From positions 1 to 64,000 of the forward strand of contig JAVTVY010025275.1 of assembly GCA_036873755.1 (NCBI GenBank): a stretch of 64,000 bases of DNA, written 5' to 3'. The DNA is from Hanleya hanleyi. Its lineage: Eukaryota; Mollusca; Polyplacophora; Lepidopleurida; Hanleyidae. The translations under genes and the position numbers were made by a program. The notes under the pieces are model-generated. The model was not told where the DNA came from, ran no database searches, and worked only from the letters and a program-made list of their open reading frames with translations. Positions 22,645 to 35,386 of the stretch are shown here, piece by piece. The first letter of the stretch is position 1, and every line of letters starts with the position of its first letter.

Positions 22645-22995
22645 CTAACCTATGATTGCTCCTCGCCCGTATTTTCTCTCCTCTTCTGCACAGCCGTTTG
22701 TTCCATAGTAAATCTGTCGTTGTTGACTATATGCCCAATCGCAAACACCGATTTCCAAGCTGAAATATGTTCCCGCACTGCACTGCCCCAAGGATAGTGG
22801 CATCCCATTATTACAGTGGTAGATCGTTGCGCAGTCGCCTACCCTCCGGGCAAAATTTCCCTTAAACACCCAGTCATTTTGGTTGGTTCCTCGAGGAAAT
22901 AGTCGGCATACATGACTTGTCTGGCCTTGAGCCATAGCCGACTGGAAGACAGCGACTAGGAAGACCAGCCCTCCGAGGATCATTGCATTGACCAT
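22645..22995 (-). CDS. secreted single-domain CBM14 chitin-binding protein
   Basis: This minus-strand frame of 116 codons is the clearest gene here. Residues about 1-23 form a signal peptide: start MVN, a hydrophobic core GGLVFLVAVF, and a likely cut after AMAQG. The mature part carries six cysteines (HVC, GDC, YHC, GQC, GVC, NGC) spaced about 23, 5, 10, 12 and 16, as in a CBM14/peritrophin-A domain, with WVFKGN and ATIYHC near the binding face. The last gap is longer than usual. A TATA box lies about 90 bp upstream of the ATG. The frame stops at TAG right after ATAG|GTTAGT, a strong splice-donor look-alike, so further exons are possible. The product should be exported and bind chitin; the tissue role is unknown. 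Confidence 0.75.
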   Translation of the reverse strand: MVNAMILGGLVFLVAVFQSAMAQGQTSHVCRLFPRGTNQNDWVFKGNFARRVGDCATIYHCNNGMPLSLGQCSAGTYFSLEIGVCDWAYSQQRQIYYGTNGCAEEERKYGRGAIIG

Positions 22996-23085
22996 GATGG
23001 CAGGTGTCCGTGATGAGTAAGGTTGACGTAAAATTTCTGCCTTTGATGATATCTTCCTTGTGGTAGAATCAGCCCGAGGGATCTT

Positions 23086-23094
23086 CTTTATATA
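23086..23094 (-). promoter_or_regulatory. TATA box of the secreted CBM14 gene
   Basis: On the minus strand the sequence reads TATATAAAG, about 90 bp upstream of the start codon at 22995. A transcription start would be expected about 30 bp downstream, leaving a leader of about 60 bases. Confidence 0.6.
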
Positions 23095-25204
23095 CGCGCT
23101 GAACTATTGATACGCCTAATCAATTCTATCAACACCCAATCCTTAATTAAATGAAACTGACGTACTTGAAATTTTGACAAGGGTGGCCAATTGTACCTAA
23201 AATTAAGCACAAAAAGAAGGCTGCAAATCTTCTCCTCTGTTTGAATGCAAAGCGGGTTTTACGCGCGGTTGAATTACATACTTGAGTTAACACAAAAACA
23301 TCACGTGTCTCTCTTCACCATCAATCCATTATATAGTATTACCTATATATACCCACGTTTTATAACCTTCACATTTCAATACATTGTAAAAATTTTACAG
23401 AAAACATCGCCAGAGACATTTTTTCCCCCATTTTCAATGACATGTAAACAAATAATTTATAAGAAATTGCCGTTATACCGCCCTTTTAAAACAATCCGAT
23501 TGAAATATACATTCTACAGATACATTAGCTCGTCACTCGGGTACTCCTTTCTTCATTCAAAACGATTTTTCCCGTTTTGGAAAGTTTTCCTTGGCCTTTA
23601 ATATTCAAACACTTGTTATTATAATGACCGTTGAATAGACAGTCAATTATGACATCATTCCCCCCTTCTATGGCTTTCTTACGCAATTGCCCATCATCTG
23701 AACGCATGGCACGTTCATAGGTAATACTTTTGCTCGTGTTGATTGGAACGTGAAATGCCCTTAGCAAGCTTAGATCACAGCTGCCGGGATCCACTTATCT
23801 GGGCTGGAATATGTTAAACTTATGGGTTCGCCTGTAGCACTGTAACAATAACGGAACACGTGGTTTACCACCGTACTCGACTGGCAACGGTTTTATCAGA
23901 CCAGATCGGAGCAGTTCATTGGGACATTGTAAAATGCTTCTAACATAGACATTAGTTTCCTCATGGCCATTTACGCATATGTCAACTAATTTATCCAGTT
24001 AGAGTCACATTTTAGCGTGGGTTAGTGTGGTCATTTAGTTTTCATTGATTAAAATGCCAACTTTCTGTCGACAAAATCATGTGTCATATTTTAAGTTGAT
24101 ATTTTCATAAAGTAATGTATGGGAGCATCTGCATGACAGATAAATTGAAAAAAAAAATTAATTGTATCTAGTTGCCTCTAAGTGACATTAATATACATGC
24201 TACTAATTTAGTTTTATAATTTCCACCTCATCCTCTTTTGAAGTATATGGGCCGGAGTGGCAATTCCACCGACAAGCAATAGCGGAATGGTCAGTTTTAT
24301 AGCCTGGTTTTATCAGCTGTTTCAGTTGTTATATTAAAATGTTTGTTATTACAAGGAAGAAGCCCAGTCGAGCTGGTTGTCGATGTTTTTGGTTCCCCAG
24401 ATTCACCTGCGCTCGTGTTTGTCTCCACGCATCCATATAGTTGTAATTATTCTATAGATCTATAACAGCCTGCCGCTGGTTGATGCGTTTATAATTTGCA
24501 GTGAATTATTTACAGGAATGATAGGCGTGTCATATAAAGTTAACATCATTATCAGTTATTCTCCATTTGGATCTATGATGACTTTGTCAATTTAGTAATC
24601 GAATTTGTCCTTAAAAAGAATTAGGAGGCCACCAATTGAATCAGAAGTGAGGGAAGTTTTTTGGCAGATAGTTTAAGACGTCGCGCTGTTTTTGTAATCA
24701 TCCATTCCCTGACAATTCATAGATACTATATTTACTATATCAGCTATACTGCGAATATTGAATTCAATGTTTGGGTCAGAAAGATATAAATGTTACATGA
24801 ATGCTACGTAATAGTTACAAATATTGACAAGATTTTGTGCTCGAGGGAGACGAAGCCTCCGAGATTACACTATCGAGCAAATATTTGCAATACATTGCCG
24901 GTGTCTGTCATGTAACTGTTTTATCCAATGATAATCCGAGCATGACGGTGTCGCTCCGCCTCTTTCGACCTAATCGGGGAAAAGGAGGTCAGCGTTATTG
25001 AAAATACACCACGAATATGTAGTCAATATATTCCAGAGAAACGATCAAAGGAAATTCGAGGAGTTATTGGATAATTACCTTAATCATAGTGTACCAAAAA
25101 TTATTTCTTCCAAACATCTAATTCAAATTCTATCAAAAAAGGACCAAAAGCGGGCTACTAGGAACATATTCAAATTGGGTCAAATGTCATTCATATCGCA
25201 GTGC
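23095..25204. other. no gene recognised
   Basis: A 118-codon plus-strand frame (23245-23601) is AT-driven and shows no domain. The overlapping minus-strand frame 23525-23794 is also unremarkable. The segment 24840-24990 (GAGGGAGACGAAGCCTCCGA) looks like an old repeat. Confidence 0.4.
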
Positions 25205-25740
25205 ATAAACATGGCAGTGTGACTAACGTCACGGGACTTACGAAGTAGGGTTTGATATGATTTATGTGTGTACCTTGACCTAAGACACGTTTTTGCCAAT
25301 TTTGAGGTTTATAGGTCACCTAAGTAGGTCAAATTTTCATCAAAAGTAGGTCAGCTCAGAACATGTTGGTAATAGTCCCCTAATGCACGTTCATCCCAAA
25401 ATCAAGGTTCTAATGTCAACGGTTCGTAGGAATACGGGAGACGGTCGAGAGATGACTTGGGGCCCTCTATCTAGAAATACGGGAGACGGTCGAGAGATGA
25501 CTTGGGGACCCTCTATCTAGAAATAACTTGAAATTCTCTCAAAATTTCGAGGTTTATATGTCACCTAAGTAGGTCAGCTCAGAACATGCTGGTAATAGTC
25601 CCCTTATGCACGTTCATGCCAAAAATCAAGGTTCTAATGTCAACGGTTCTCCTTATTTTGCTGACGAAAGGATTCGGATATTACCGGACAATTTTGCAAA
25701 TGAGAGCCTACTTCGTAGGAAAAAAACAACACATACGGGT
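25205..25740 (+). repeat. left arm of a long inverted repeat (~540 bp)
   Basis: It runs from CATGGCAGTGTGACTAACGT to GAGCCTACTTCGTAGG and reappears in reverse complement at 28434-28481 plus about 31463-31759. Inside it a 48-bp block with GGGAGACGGTCGAGAGATGA is tandemly duplicated (about 25433-25525), as is a phrase with GTAGGTCAGCTCAGAACATG. Confidence 0.8.
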
Positions 25741-28433
25741 GTGAATGTTACCATATTGATTAGTAATTAATTATTAATTCCAGATCCACACCAAGAAAGC
25801 TGTGAATTCACTGTATTCAATATAACTATCGAAAACCCACGCCCTTTCGGTACAGTACGAAGTAACACGTACCGAACTGTGACGTCACGTACACGTACGT
25901 ACCATCATATTTGCTAAATCAGGTCTCGTTTGATACAGCGTGAGGCAAAGTGAACCATAATATCTACCTAATCAAATGCCTTTGTATAACTAGAAACCAA
26001 ACTGTCCCATCCAAGCATATTTGATACAATGCTGCAAGCATATGCCTACTCCCTTAATACAATTTGGAATAACACGAACCAAGATGTATCACATCCTACC
26101 CACAGCGCATGTTCCATTTCGCAGGCGCCATTATCCATCCCTGCCTCCAATAGCGGAAGTTGACCTTTACTACGTTGCTATGCCGTATAAGGGAAAACCC
26201 ACGTACGCACGGTTCAGTTTGAATCCGGCCGAACAACTCCTTCAGTTTTGCACATGAGCGAACTGCTTTTCATATACTCTGTCCAGATAAACAGGGAAAA
26301 TAATCTCCAGATAATTCTTTTCAACGCTAGGTCAACAGAGGTATTATGCAGACTTGAAAAGTAATCGAAATATTCGGCAAACATCCATTTTACTATATAT
26401 GATGTGACTTTCGGCGATGTGCGCGAAGACCCCGAATCCGGTCAAAAAATCTGACTGGTGGCTGGGGTACTATTAGACCCCCAGCGAGGTGGTTGGATGT
26501 ATCATTTAAGGCATACCCCTTGGCACAGTGCCAGGTAAGACAAATCAATCTCACAAAAGTTGGATATTATCCAAAAGAGACTCAAAATCGCATGAAATAG
26601 GACCTGTTATATTTTATACGACTTGTAGCATGCGACTAAAATCGTATGAGAGTTCTCACGATGTAACTGAGTTGTATGCTACAAGTTGTTACTACAAATC
26701 GCACCGTGAGAATATTTTTAAGGAAAATAAATTTAAAAAATTAGGTCATTTATACAAAAATCTTCTAAATGACTTTTTAGGTCAATAATATTTCAGTCAG
26801 ACTTTTATCACATGGCATGGAGAATTAATGGCACAAATTCCTCAATAGATGAAAAAAGGATACCATCTAAATTGTTGATGGCTCTTTAGGCCAATAATAT
26901 TTCAATTTGGATTCACAAATAACGTCACATTTTAATGTGACGAAACCTCTTTAAATGAGAAAAAGCATGCCATTAGCACTTGTTTGGGTTTAATGAAGGC
27001 AAAAGAATTATGCCATTAAAAGTGCACCCTTACAATACCGCACCAGGTAGTGTATTTTCCAGGCCCTGGGTCTTGGGGAACCAAGATAAACTTTACCCTG
27101 AAATATTTGTCGTGTCAATATCTAGTTGTTGCCCAAAAACTGTTTTGGTTCTGGACTGGCTCCATATGTTGGCAGAGAGAAAATGTGCTGTTTTCCCCTC
27201 GAAATAGACGATTTTGCATGAACCCGCTATTAACGATGTTGTTATTCAAAACCCCGAAGACAACAGAATGTATTTAAGGATGTCCGCTGGTGGTTTTTGG
27301 CTTTGGCAGCCATTTTTCCTGTTTTTCCTATTGAGTTATCTCCCTTTCCTAGGTTAAGAGATAGGGAGTTCATTTAAAGGCCTTCTAGCCGAGAATTTTG
27401 CACACCAACATCCATCCAATTTGATCAGTTTCGATAGACATTGTGATTATCTGCAAACAGTTAGAATATAAGAAAAAAAGTTAAATACTATTTATATGAA
27501 TTTTTCATGAATATGCTTCAAAACTAGGGCTATTCCCTATGATATCTGGGTTATCAAATTGAGCATGGGTCAGTCCACTTAACGTTGCCTACAGCTAAAA
27601 AATGCACACCAACCTATATTTTTTATTCAAACCGGAGTTTCTTCCAATCGCTCAAAAGAGGATAAATCTGAACTTTATAGCATAAACTATAGCGAGGTAA
27701 AATCTTGTTAGATGTGACTCACTTTAGCCATTGAAAAGTCTGCCATATCCAGACTGGGGAATAAATCCGAGTTGTATAGACAGTTGTCCTGGAGATTAGC
27801 ACCAGACGCCTATGAGATCTCAAATTCAAACAGGAGATCGTACAATTGCTTAAAATAGTTCTCCCACCGCTCGTTCAGTAGGGTAAGAGAGAAAAATAAC
27901 TGAGACAAGCAAGCGAAGTAGAGCTATAACAGTTCCCTCGACGGATCCATCTTTCGTGTATGTGACACGAAATGAAGGAGTACAGTATCGGTCTGGGTGC
28001 AACAATCAGCCCAAACAGATTTTCAGTAGTATAAAGTAGACATAAATACATACCCTTACAAGAAAGAACGATTAGATGCAGCACATTAAGGTGGTGAAAA
28101 AGAAAGATGCCGACGTACTGACAAGAGGTCATATGACCCCACGGACCTATATTCTGATTGCATATCTAAACATGACAAGAACCAAAAATTATCCCAGCAA
28201 TGATCTGTATCTAAGCCACGCTTTTGTTGTAGCTGTTCATGCAGACGTCTTGAATAGCATGCTCACACGGCCCCTAGCACCGACTTGAGCGGTATCAGAT
28301 ACAAATATCCAAGATCAATGATGTTTGACAAATCGACCCACAGAATTAATATGACCTATCAAGTCATCTGATGGAAAGTGATGAATTATGTGACCGTTAG
28401 ATAGAAGAAACGGCCCAAAGGGGGGAAATATTC
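25741..28433. other. region between inverted arms; no gene recognised
   Basis: It contains a small hairpin ACTTGTAGCATGCGACT/GTATGCTACAAGT (26621-26687) and many short frames without domains. The stretch 28140-28285 is directly repeated, diverged, at about 32795-32943 (CACACGGCCCCTAGC near both ends). Confidence 0.4.
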
Positions 28434-28483
28434 CTACGAAGTAGGCTCTCATTTCCAAATTGTCCGGTAATGAGTGAGTGAGT

Positions 28484-31447
28484 TAGGGAGCGTGTCAAAA
28501 GTTTTGACGCGAACGCGTTCATTTTTGAACAGGAGGTCGTTCATTTCCGCATGCGTCAGGCCGTTCATTTTACACAGCAGCGTCAGAAAATGAACAGTCG
28601 AACATTCATTTTTGAACGTTCATTTTTTTAATGCACTCTGACGTTCATTTTCGCACGTTCGTTTTCGCATGTTCATTTTCTCACGTGCGCAAACGGCTGG
28701 CGTTTGACGTGAGCAGAAATGAACAACATACAGAAAGCTGCCATCCCGATACTAAAAAACGCGCCGGATCAAATCTACTTTCTCATCGCGCGTCATTCCC
28801 GTGTTATAGATTTTATTGTAATTTGCCATGTCTTTTGCTTCGTGTGTGTATATATTCAATGCATTCCGTAATCATGTGGAGTGGTATTACCGATGTCGGT
28901 GATTTTCTTCAATAAAAAAAGGGTAAAACTAAAAGTAAAACGTTTTTCTTTTTCTTGTCCCATCTCCACTTCAGCGGTTTGTCACCACCTATATATGAGT
29001 GTTCGCTTATATAATACTTGACAAGATAAATTAATGACTTCTTTCTTGTTTATTTTCCCCAGTGTTTTACTTGTTTGATGTGGATTTTTACATTTCGTGA
29101 ATCTCTTCTTCATCCACCAAAAAATGAGATTCTCGGTCGGGCGATCAATAGTCATGGCCTACGGCGCTTGGGGCACGTGGATAAATTGTTCCGTCATGGA
29201 CATGTTACTTTAAATGATTCTTCTTTATCAACTTACAAACGTATTCCAGCGATCTATAATGCCTGAAAATGGTATAATTTTAATAAAGAAGCCGACAGTA
29301 TGTATTAAAAATGAAGTTCGTGAGCTGGAAATGGGCCCTATAGAGAATACTTTGTATGCGGGAAAGAAGGAAGGGTTTAGGCTCCGCAAAGGATATTTCA
29401 ATACATTGGTCTATGAAAAATATCCATCTTCTTTAAAGAAATGTTTTGATGTGTTGGTGTTTGAACTGCTTCCTTTTGTTTTATTTACAAATGAAGGGGC
29501 CCTCACAGGTTGCATAATGACGGGCGCCACATGCGTGATGAAGTCTCCACGTGAATCAATCGGTCCATATATCTTTTTTAAAGAAATGGCTTGATGTGTT
29601 GGCAATCAGAACTGTTTTATTCAAGGTTTATTTTTTTTATCATGGAATTAAAACTTTGAACTCCATGGTTTTATTGACAAATAGGAGACCTCACATGGCG
29701 GCCTACCTTGAGATATGACGGGAGCTGCATGGCGTCTCTGCGTGATTCAGTCGGGCCATGTCTTTTTATAATGATCATACATGTAGTTTGTAGGCCTGTA
29801 TACTGATTTACTCATTTCTTATTGAAGATAATATTACTGAAGACAAAAAATTCCCAATGTCATAAGAATAAATCGTTATATAAGTGAATGACTTTCGTAT
29901 ATTTATATGTCTATATTATACTTTTGTCACTATGAATTTCCTTTACGATTACCGGGAGACGCACTAATAAGTTCGCCTTATTGCGCTCCTGTCGTCAAAT
30001 AAACTATTTAAACCAAGTGAATGGCGATATTGTGGTTACTCTGGAAATAGGGAGCTGATCAAGTTCTCTTTTCTCCCCCAGCGCAGATGCAATTGGCATA
30101 TTTCCAAGCAAAAAGGAAACACTTTTTTTTTCTTTTCTTGTTCTTGATTACTATTGCGATTTATGTTCTCCATTATATATCTCTGACAAAATTCATCCAT
30201 GTGTGGACAAAGATGGAAAACTAGGCTCCAGGATTCTGACAATGTTAGTATGGAGATGTATAAATTCCAATTAAACAAGTGTGAACTATAATAAATTTAT
30301 AATTTCAGTTCAGGAAATGAACAGCGACAAATATACTTTATATTTATAAAACCAAGACAGGTGTTAAAAATTTGATGAATGCATATTAATAATTTCAAAA
30401 CATGACTAATTTCCTACCCGCAGCTAGAGACATCTCAATTCTGGTGCATGATTGGTGGGGGGCTATGCATTCAACAACTATTGATCTGGTCCTGTTGTGA
30501 GAAGCATGGCTTTCGAACCTCGCATTTATGGGCCTCCTGTGCAGACGACCCACGCGCGTCACACACTATCAATACAGAACAGGTCGGACAGTACAATAGG
30601 GGAAAACTAGGGGTTTAGCATAGGGTTAACATTCGGGATCAACATTCGCCGAATGCCAGCTATCAAATTTGTTATATAAATGTCATACAAATACGTAATA
30701 TAATAATGTGTGGTTTGATATCACAACAAAGTCCTTATTTGTCTATAAAATTAATTCAAATTACGAACATTTTAAGGAGCTTATTACTTGTTCACCCGAT
30801 TATTGTATCATTCTTTACGATATTTGGTCACATCGGACTTTTAATAAAACCAAATCAGTATGGTGATATTTCTCTGTCGAAGTTTAATATTATATAGTTC
30901 ATCTCGTTTTCTTCCAAAAAATAATACACGCGCGTTAGTTCCTATATGTCGCTCGTTCTATAATTCCCGGTAAATAATTCCCCAGAATATGCACGAAAGA
31001 TCCACTTTTATTATATTAAATACATTTATTGAATTTGCTGTAGATAAACGTCAAATCTTTGCCATAGTTGCTTTGAAAGAACGAAAGTACTTCTTCAGAG
31101 GAAGTGGGTTATATACCTACGAAAGCTAGTGCAAAATAAATACAGTTAAGTCTCAAAGGTGCTGCCTTTTCGAGTGTTCTGTTTTTGTTTGTTTTTTTTC
31201 GTTCTAATAAGAGTCGACACGATAGCCGTAATGTGAGCCCTTCAGCGAATTCTGACCGCTATCATACATACTAATTTGAACGTTCAAAAAAGAACGTTCT
31301 TTTTCTGACGTTCATTTTTTCTGACGGGGTAGTGTTCATTTTCTGACTGTCGAACGTTCGTTTGCTGGAAGAAAAAGAACGAGTACCTGTTCATTTTCTG
31401 ACGCATTCTTTTAGTTTGAACGTCAAAACTTTTGACACGCTCCCTTA
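28484..31447. mobile_element. ~2.96-kb terminal-inverted-repeat element with GTTCATTTT arrays
   Basis: The ends AGGGAGCGTGTCAAAAG and CTTTTGACACGCTCCCT are complementary for about 25 bp. Next to both ends lie arrays of GTTCATTTT/TGACGTTCATT and GAACGTTC palindromes (28510-28690 and 31270-31410). It is flanked by GTGAGTGAGT on both sides, a possible 10-bp duplication, although a tetranucleotide repeat at the site makes this uncertain. The interior is AT-rich and holds one unfamiliar broken frame. The family is unknown to me. Confidence 0.7.
29075..29594 (+). pseudogene. unrecognised broken reading frame inside the element
   Basis: Two plus-strand frames, 29075-29266 and 29214-29594, overlap and may be one former protein separated by a frameshift. 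The first has GRAINSHGLRRLGHVDKLF, the second RLRKGYFNTLVYEKYPSSLK and a hydrophobic FELLPFVLF. Codon choice looks less random than in the surroundings, but I see no transposase triad, zinc finger or other known motif. It could be transposon-encoded, a captured exon, or chance. Confidence 0.25.
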
Positions 31448-31760
31448 GTGAGTGAGTGGGTCCATCCGAATCCTTTCGTCGGCAAAATAAGGAGAACCGT
31501 TGACATTAGAATCCTGATTTTTGGCATTAGGGGTGCATTAGGTGACTGTTATCAGCAAGTTCTGAGCTGACATACTTTTTATGATAATTTCTGGTGATTT
31601 TTGATGAAAATCACTGATTATTCTCACTTGCGCAGTGCCCATCTTAATATAGGCAAGATTTCAACTTGGGGGTGAGGGATTTCCAAGAGTTCAGTTCGCG
31701 TCGGAGTCCTGATGCCTACCCTACTTCGTAGGTCCTGTGACGTTAGTCACACTGCCATGT

Positions 31761-33312
31761 TAGTTGAATGCAAGTTCTTATTCAGAAAACAAATCTGTGA
31801 GGCCCGACGCCGACCAAGAACTTCATTCTGCACCATGTTCACCACAGTCACCAACTACAATCACAATGATTTGTACAGAGGGCAAGCCTCTGAGACGAAA
31901 CGTCCAGCAGTAGATTGTCACCATATACAGATTACTATTGAACGAGGCATATAAAGGTGGTGGAAAAAGAATCCGGCGTACTGGCAAGAATTCATACAAG
32001 AAAACTTATTGATGCAGATGCAACAATGCCGGCGGAAACGTTTGTAGCTTATAATCTGCTTATTACAAGTCGATTACGTGTGCAACTGGGGAATAGAGGT
32101 TACGATGCACCATTATGGTTAAAAAAACGTCGATTTGTTTGTTTTCATTAAAGGATTGACTAATGTAGTTCGCGCAAGGACCCATCTGGAAAGTGTGGGG
32201 TTAGCCGGAAGTTAAGTGCTTACTGGCAAAATGTGCACATGAACCGCATGTCGAAGTATGACTTCAAAAGTAATGTTGTCTGGTTGACGTATTACGTCAC
32301 TTCACATAGCCTGATGTAAGAGTTCGCGCTGTGGTATATTATGGGACCCATCATCAAGCCACTATTTCTTTATTGATGTGTGTCATTGTAAATTAAGCCT
32401 AGATCGACTTTCTCTACACATCAATCCGATCCGCGTGTTTTACTGTTTCGAGTTTTTAGTAACTCGCAGTTCAATCTCACACACTTGGCTGCAGACGAAC
32501 AGGTGAATAACTTGATCATGTATGGTCATCGATTTGGTCTCTCAGCCATAAAAATAGTACTAAAGGACATTTATTCGATGAATTCATTATAACAGAATTA
32601 ATATTAATGTGTTAACCACGAACGGGTGGTACAATCCTGTCGTTTTACGATTATGAAACTAGTTAGATCACTCCACGGCACGTCTGCGAAGTATGGCTCT
32701 AGAAAACACCTGTTACTCGTCCAATATCAAGATAGTCGCTCCCGTGTTAACTGAATTCAGATATCCGGCGGCCCTGCGCTGCCGGAAATGACCCACGCGG
32801 GCCTGTATTCTGACTGTATATCCAAACATCACAAGAACCAAAAATGATCTCAGCATTGGTTTGTATCTCTGTCACGTTTTTATTGTAGCGGTTCATGTAG
32901 ACACCTTGAATAACATGCCCACACGGCCCCTAGCTCCTGTTTGAACGTTATTATATAGAAATGTTCAAGGGCAATGTTAACCTACCCCTCTCCCCTCCCG
33001 GGCGGGCACTCTCTAGATACTCGCTTTTCTTTCAATAAAGTCCTGACATTCTTTTGACAAGTCTCTCTAATGAACTTGGCATAGAGATCCATATGACATC
33101 CATATCCATATGGTATATTGCAGCATGTTTAAAAGTTCTAGATTAATCCGTTAAGTATATTGTGCGGAAAAGAACTTTCACATAAATTGACCCTAAGTGG
33201 TACCACCTAAAACTAAGGTGTCCACATACTATACATAAACATGTACAACATGGAGTCCTACACTTATTCGATGGTCTTGTCCTATACGATCCCCAGTCAA
33301 TTCTCACAATTT
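31761..33312. other. no gene recognised
   Basis: It holds diverged direct copies of sequence from about 28075-28290 (AAAGGTGGTGGAAAAAGAA at about 31953; the dispersed GTAGCGGTTCATGTAGACAC core at about 32885). No exon is convincing. Confidence 0.4.
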
Positions 33313-33316
33313 CTTT

Positions 33317-33930
33317 TGTCATGGTATTGTAATCTATTATTAGACAGGATGCTTCTGGAATATATGACGGAAGCTTGTTTATGTGGGTTATTCACCTCGA
33401 TCTTTCTAGAAGATTATCTAGGCCAGATGATGTAATGCATGTTCGAGAGGCTTCTTGATTTGGTAGAATGTACTGGAATGCCACATAGAGTATAAATAGC
33501 CAGACAGTAAGTGGTTCTGGGGAAAATTCAAACGGCTTTTCTGTGGGTGCATTATACTGTCTTACCTCTGTCTGAAATTTACGGACTGCTGGATTGTATA
33601 GTCCTGTGAATCGACTTTTGGCGCTGTGTTATCTACGTAATTGAACTGACGAAAACTGGACAACAGCTGAGCGGTGGTGGACTATCGAAATACAGAAACG
33701 CGATTTCTGCGCGTCGGCACGGACTGTATAGAGATTTGCATGTCAACACGAACTGTGAAGGATACACCCGTATAGCACTGAACAGTAAGACTATATTTGA
33801 CATTTATTTGCTGTATTGACCTTACTTATTTTGTACATGATTTTAGTATTGTAAATAAATATTTGATTGTTAATCCTTGACTCCACAAAAGTTTTCTGTT
33901 GCGTTTTTCTATTATCGTTTATGACGAAAT
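33317..33930 (+). repeat. 5' LTR
   Basis: Begins TGTCATGG. It contains a promoter TATAAATA at 33491-33498 and AATAAA at 33854-33859, marking the U3, R and U5 parts. The end is ambiguous by one or two bases because the last bases have drifted (ATGACGAAAT against ATGGCGTAAC in the 3' copy). Confidence 0.9.
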
Positions 33931-33948
33931 TGGGGGCCTGCCCGCGAG
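33931..33948 (+). promoter_or_regulatory. primer-binding site
   Basis: TGGGGGCCTGCCCGCGAG follows the 5' LTR. The first seven bases match the complement of a tRNA-Pro 3' end; the rest is less similar, so the primer tRNA is a guess. Confidence 0.5.
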
Positions 33949-34051
33949 CATTGTTTACATTACAGCTTGCCAGCTGATCTGTTTTTGCAACATAGTTCTA
34001 AATTGATACATTGTCTGAATTTGTGAAGTCAAGGAGTAGTGTATTATCAGC

Positions 34052-35365
34052 ATGTCATTTGACCCAGCACAGTTTGCTTCAACGCCTAGTCAGGAGCTAT
34101 TTAACGAACTACGCAAAGAGGATTTGTTCGCGCTGTGTAAATTCCTACAAATTAACGTTAAAACATCTTTGAGAAAGCAAGAAATTAAGAAACTCATTAT
34201 TAAACATTTTGTTAGCAAACAACTTTGGGATGAAAGTGATTTCGATTTAACTGAGGAAACAGCTGATGATTTGGAAATAAAGAAATTAGATTTGCAAAAT
34301 CAGCTGGAATTAAAGAAATTAGAATTAGAAAAAGAGGAAAGACAGTTTCAGTTAGAGAGAGAAAAATTAGAGAAAGAATGAGAACTAGAGAGAGAAGAGA
34401 AAGAAAGGCGGTTTGAGTTAGAAATGAAACATTTGGAATTACAGTCGCGAACAAGTCCTCCTGCAGGTGCACCTGTACAATCACAATCAAAATTTGATGC
34501 AGCTCGTCAAATACGTCTCGTCCCACCATTTCAGGAAAAAGAAGTTGATAAATACTTTCTGCATTTTGAGAAAATTGCTGAAAATTTAAATTGGCCAAAA
34601 GAAAATTGGAGTTTATTTCTTCAAAGTGTTTTGCTCGGAAAGGCAAGGGACATTTACACTCAATTGACGGTAGAGCAAGCATCAAATTATGATATAGTGA
34701 AGGATTTAATCCCTAAAGGTTATGAATTAGTTCCTGAAGCCTATAGACAAAAGTTTCGTAGTTGTGAAAAAGAAAACTCTTAGACTCTTGTAGAATTTGC
34801 TCGTTCAAAAGAACAGTTATTTGATAGGTGGTGTACTTCGGTTAAAATTGACAACAACTTTGAAAACCTTAGACAGCTTATGCTGGTAGGGGAATTTTAA
34901 AGGTGTATCCATGGTGATATTAGAACATTTCTTGATGAAAAGAATGCCAACACTTTAGACGAAGCAGCCCGATTTGCTGATGAAAACGCTCTGACACACA
35001 AATTATCATTTGTCAATGCTGTAAAGCCAACTTCATTCCAGTCTAACAACTCAGGTAACAAACCCAGTTCTTTCTCAGGGCCTAAAACCTTTAACCCAAG
35101 TTACAAAGGTCAAAGGTCAAACGCAAAGTCTCAGTCACCCACTTTTAACGGCCATTTAATGGCTCATTGTTTTAAATTGAAAAGAAAACATCAAGATCAA
35201 GCCTTTCAAAAGCCCAGTGGTTTCCTCACTTCAAGATCTATACCCAAGCAGGTTAATGACGTTCATAAAGTATATGACGTTAAGATGGCCAAGGACACTG
35301 TTCTTATTAGTTCTATCAAGGATAAGGTTGACAGTTTTTCAAATCCTGTTATGGAGATTTTTTAA
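34052..35365 (+). pseudogene. gag: gag region of the retrotransposon, inactivated
   Basis: One reading frame starts at ATG 34052 and continues through internal stops at 34379 (TGA), 34781 (TAG), 34898 (TAA) and 35363 (TAA). The N-terminal third is a charged segment, then a strongly helical Glu/Lys/Leu-rich coiled coil (about residues 75-130). A capsid-like part follows (VPPFQEKEVDKYFLHFEKIA, then LLGKARDIY), as in gypsy-type gag. A nucleocapsid remnant GHLMAHC at about 35151 keeps only the second half of a CCHC zinc knuckle. The frame runs on into protease without a shift, so gag and pol were fused. Confidence 0.85.
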
Positions 35366-35386
35366 CCATTTATCCGCAATGGTTTT

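Larger units (their letters stand above)
28434..31760 (-). repeat. right arm of the long inverted repeat, split by an insertion
   Basis: 28434-28481 (CCTACGAAGTAGGCTCTCAT, TGTCCGGTAAT) and about 31463-31759 (ATCCGAATCCTTTCGTC ... GTGACGTTAGTCACACTGCC) are adjacent in the left arm but separated here by about 2.96 kb. The left arm therefore shows the pre-insertion state. Confidence 0.8.

Noticed and set aside
28471..31460. CRISPR-like array from the repeated GTTCATTTT motifs
   Set aside because: Spacing is irregular, repeats are short and self-complementary, and the genome is plainly eukaryotic.
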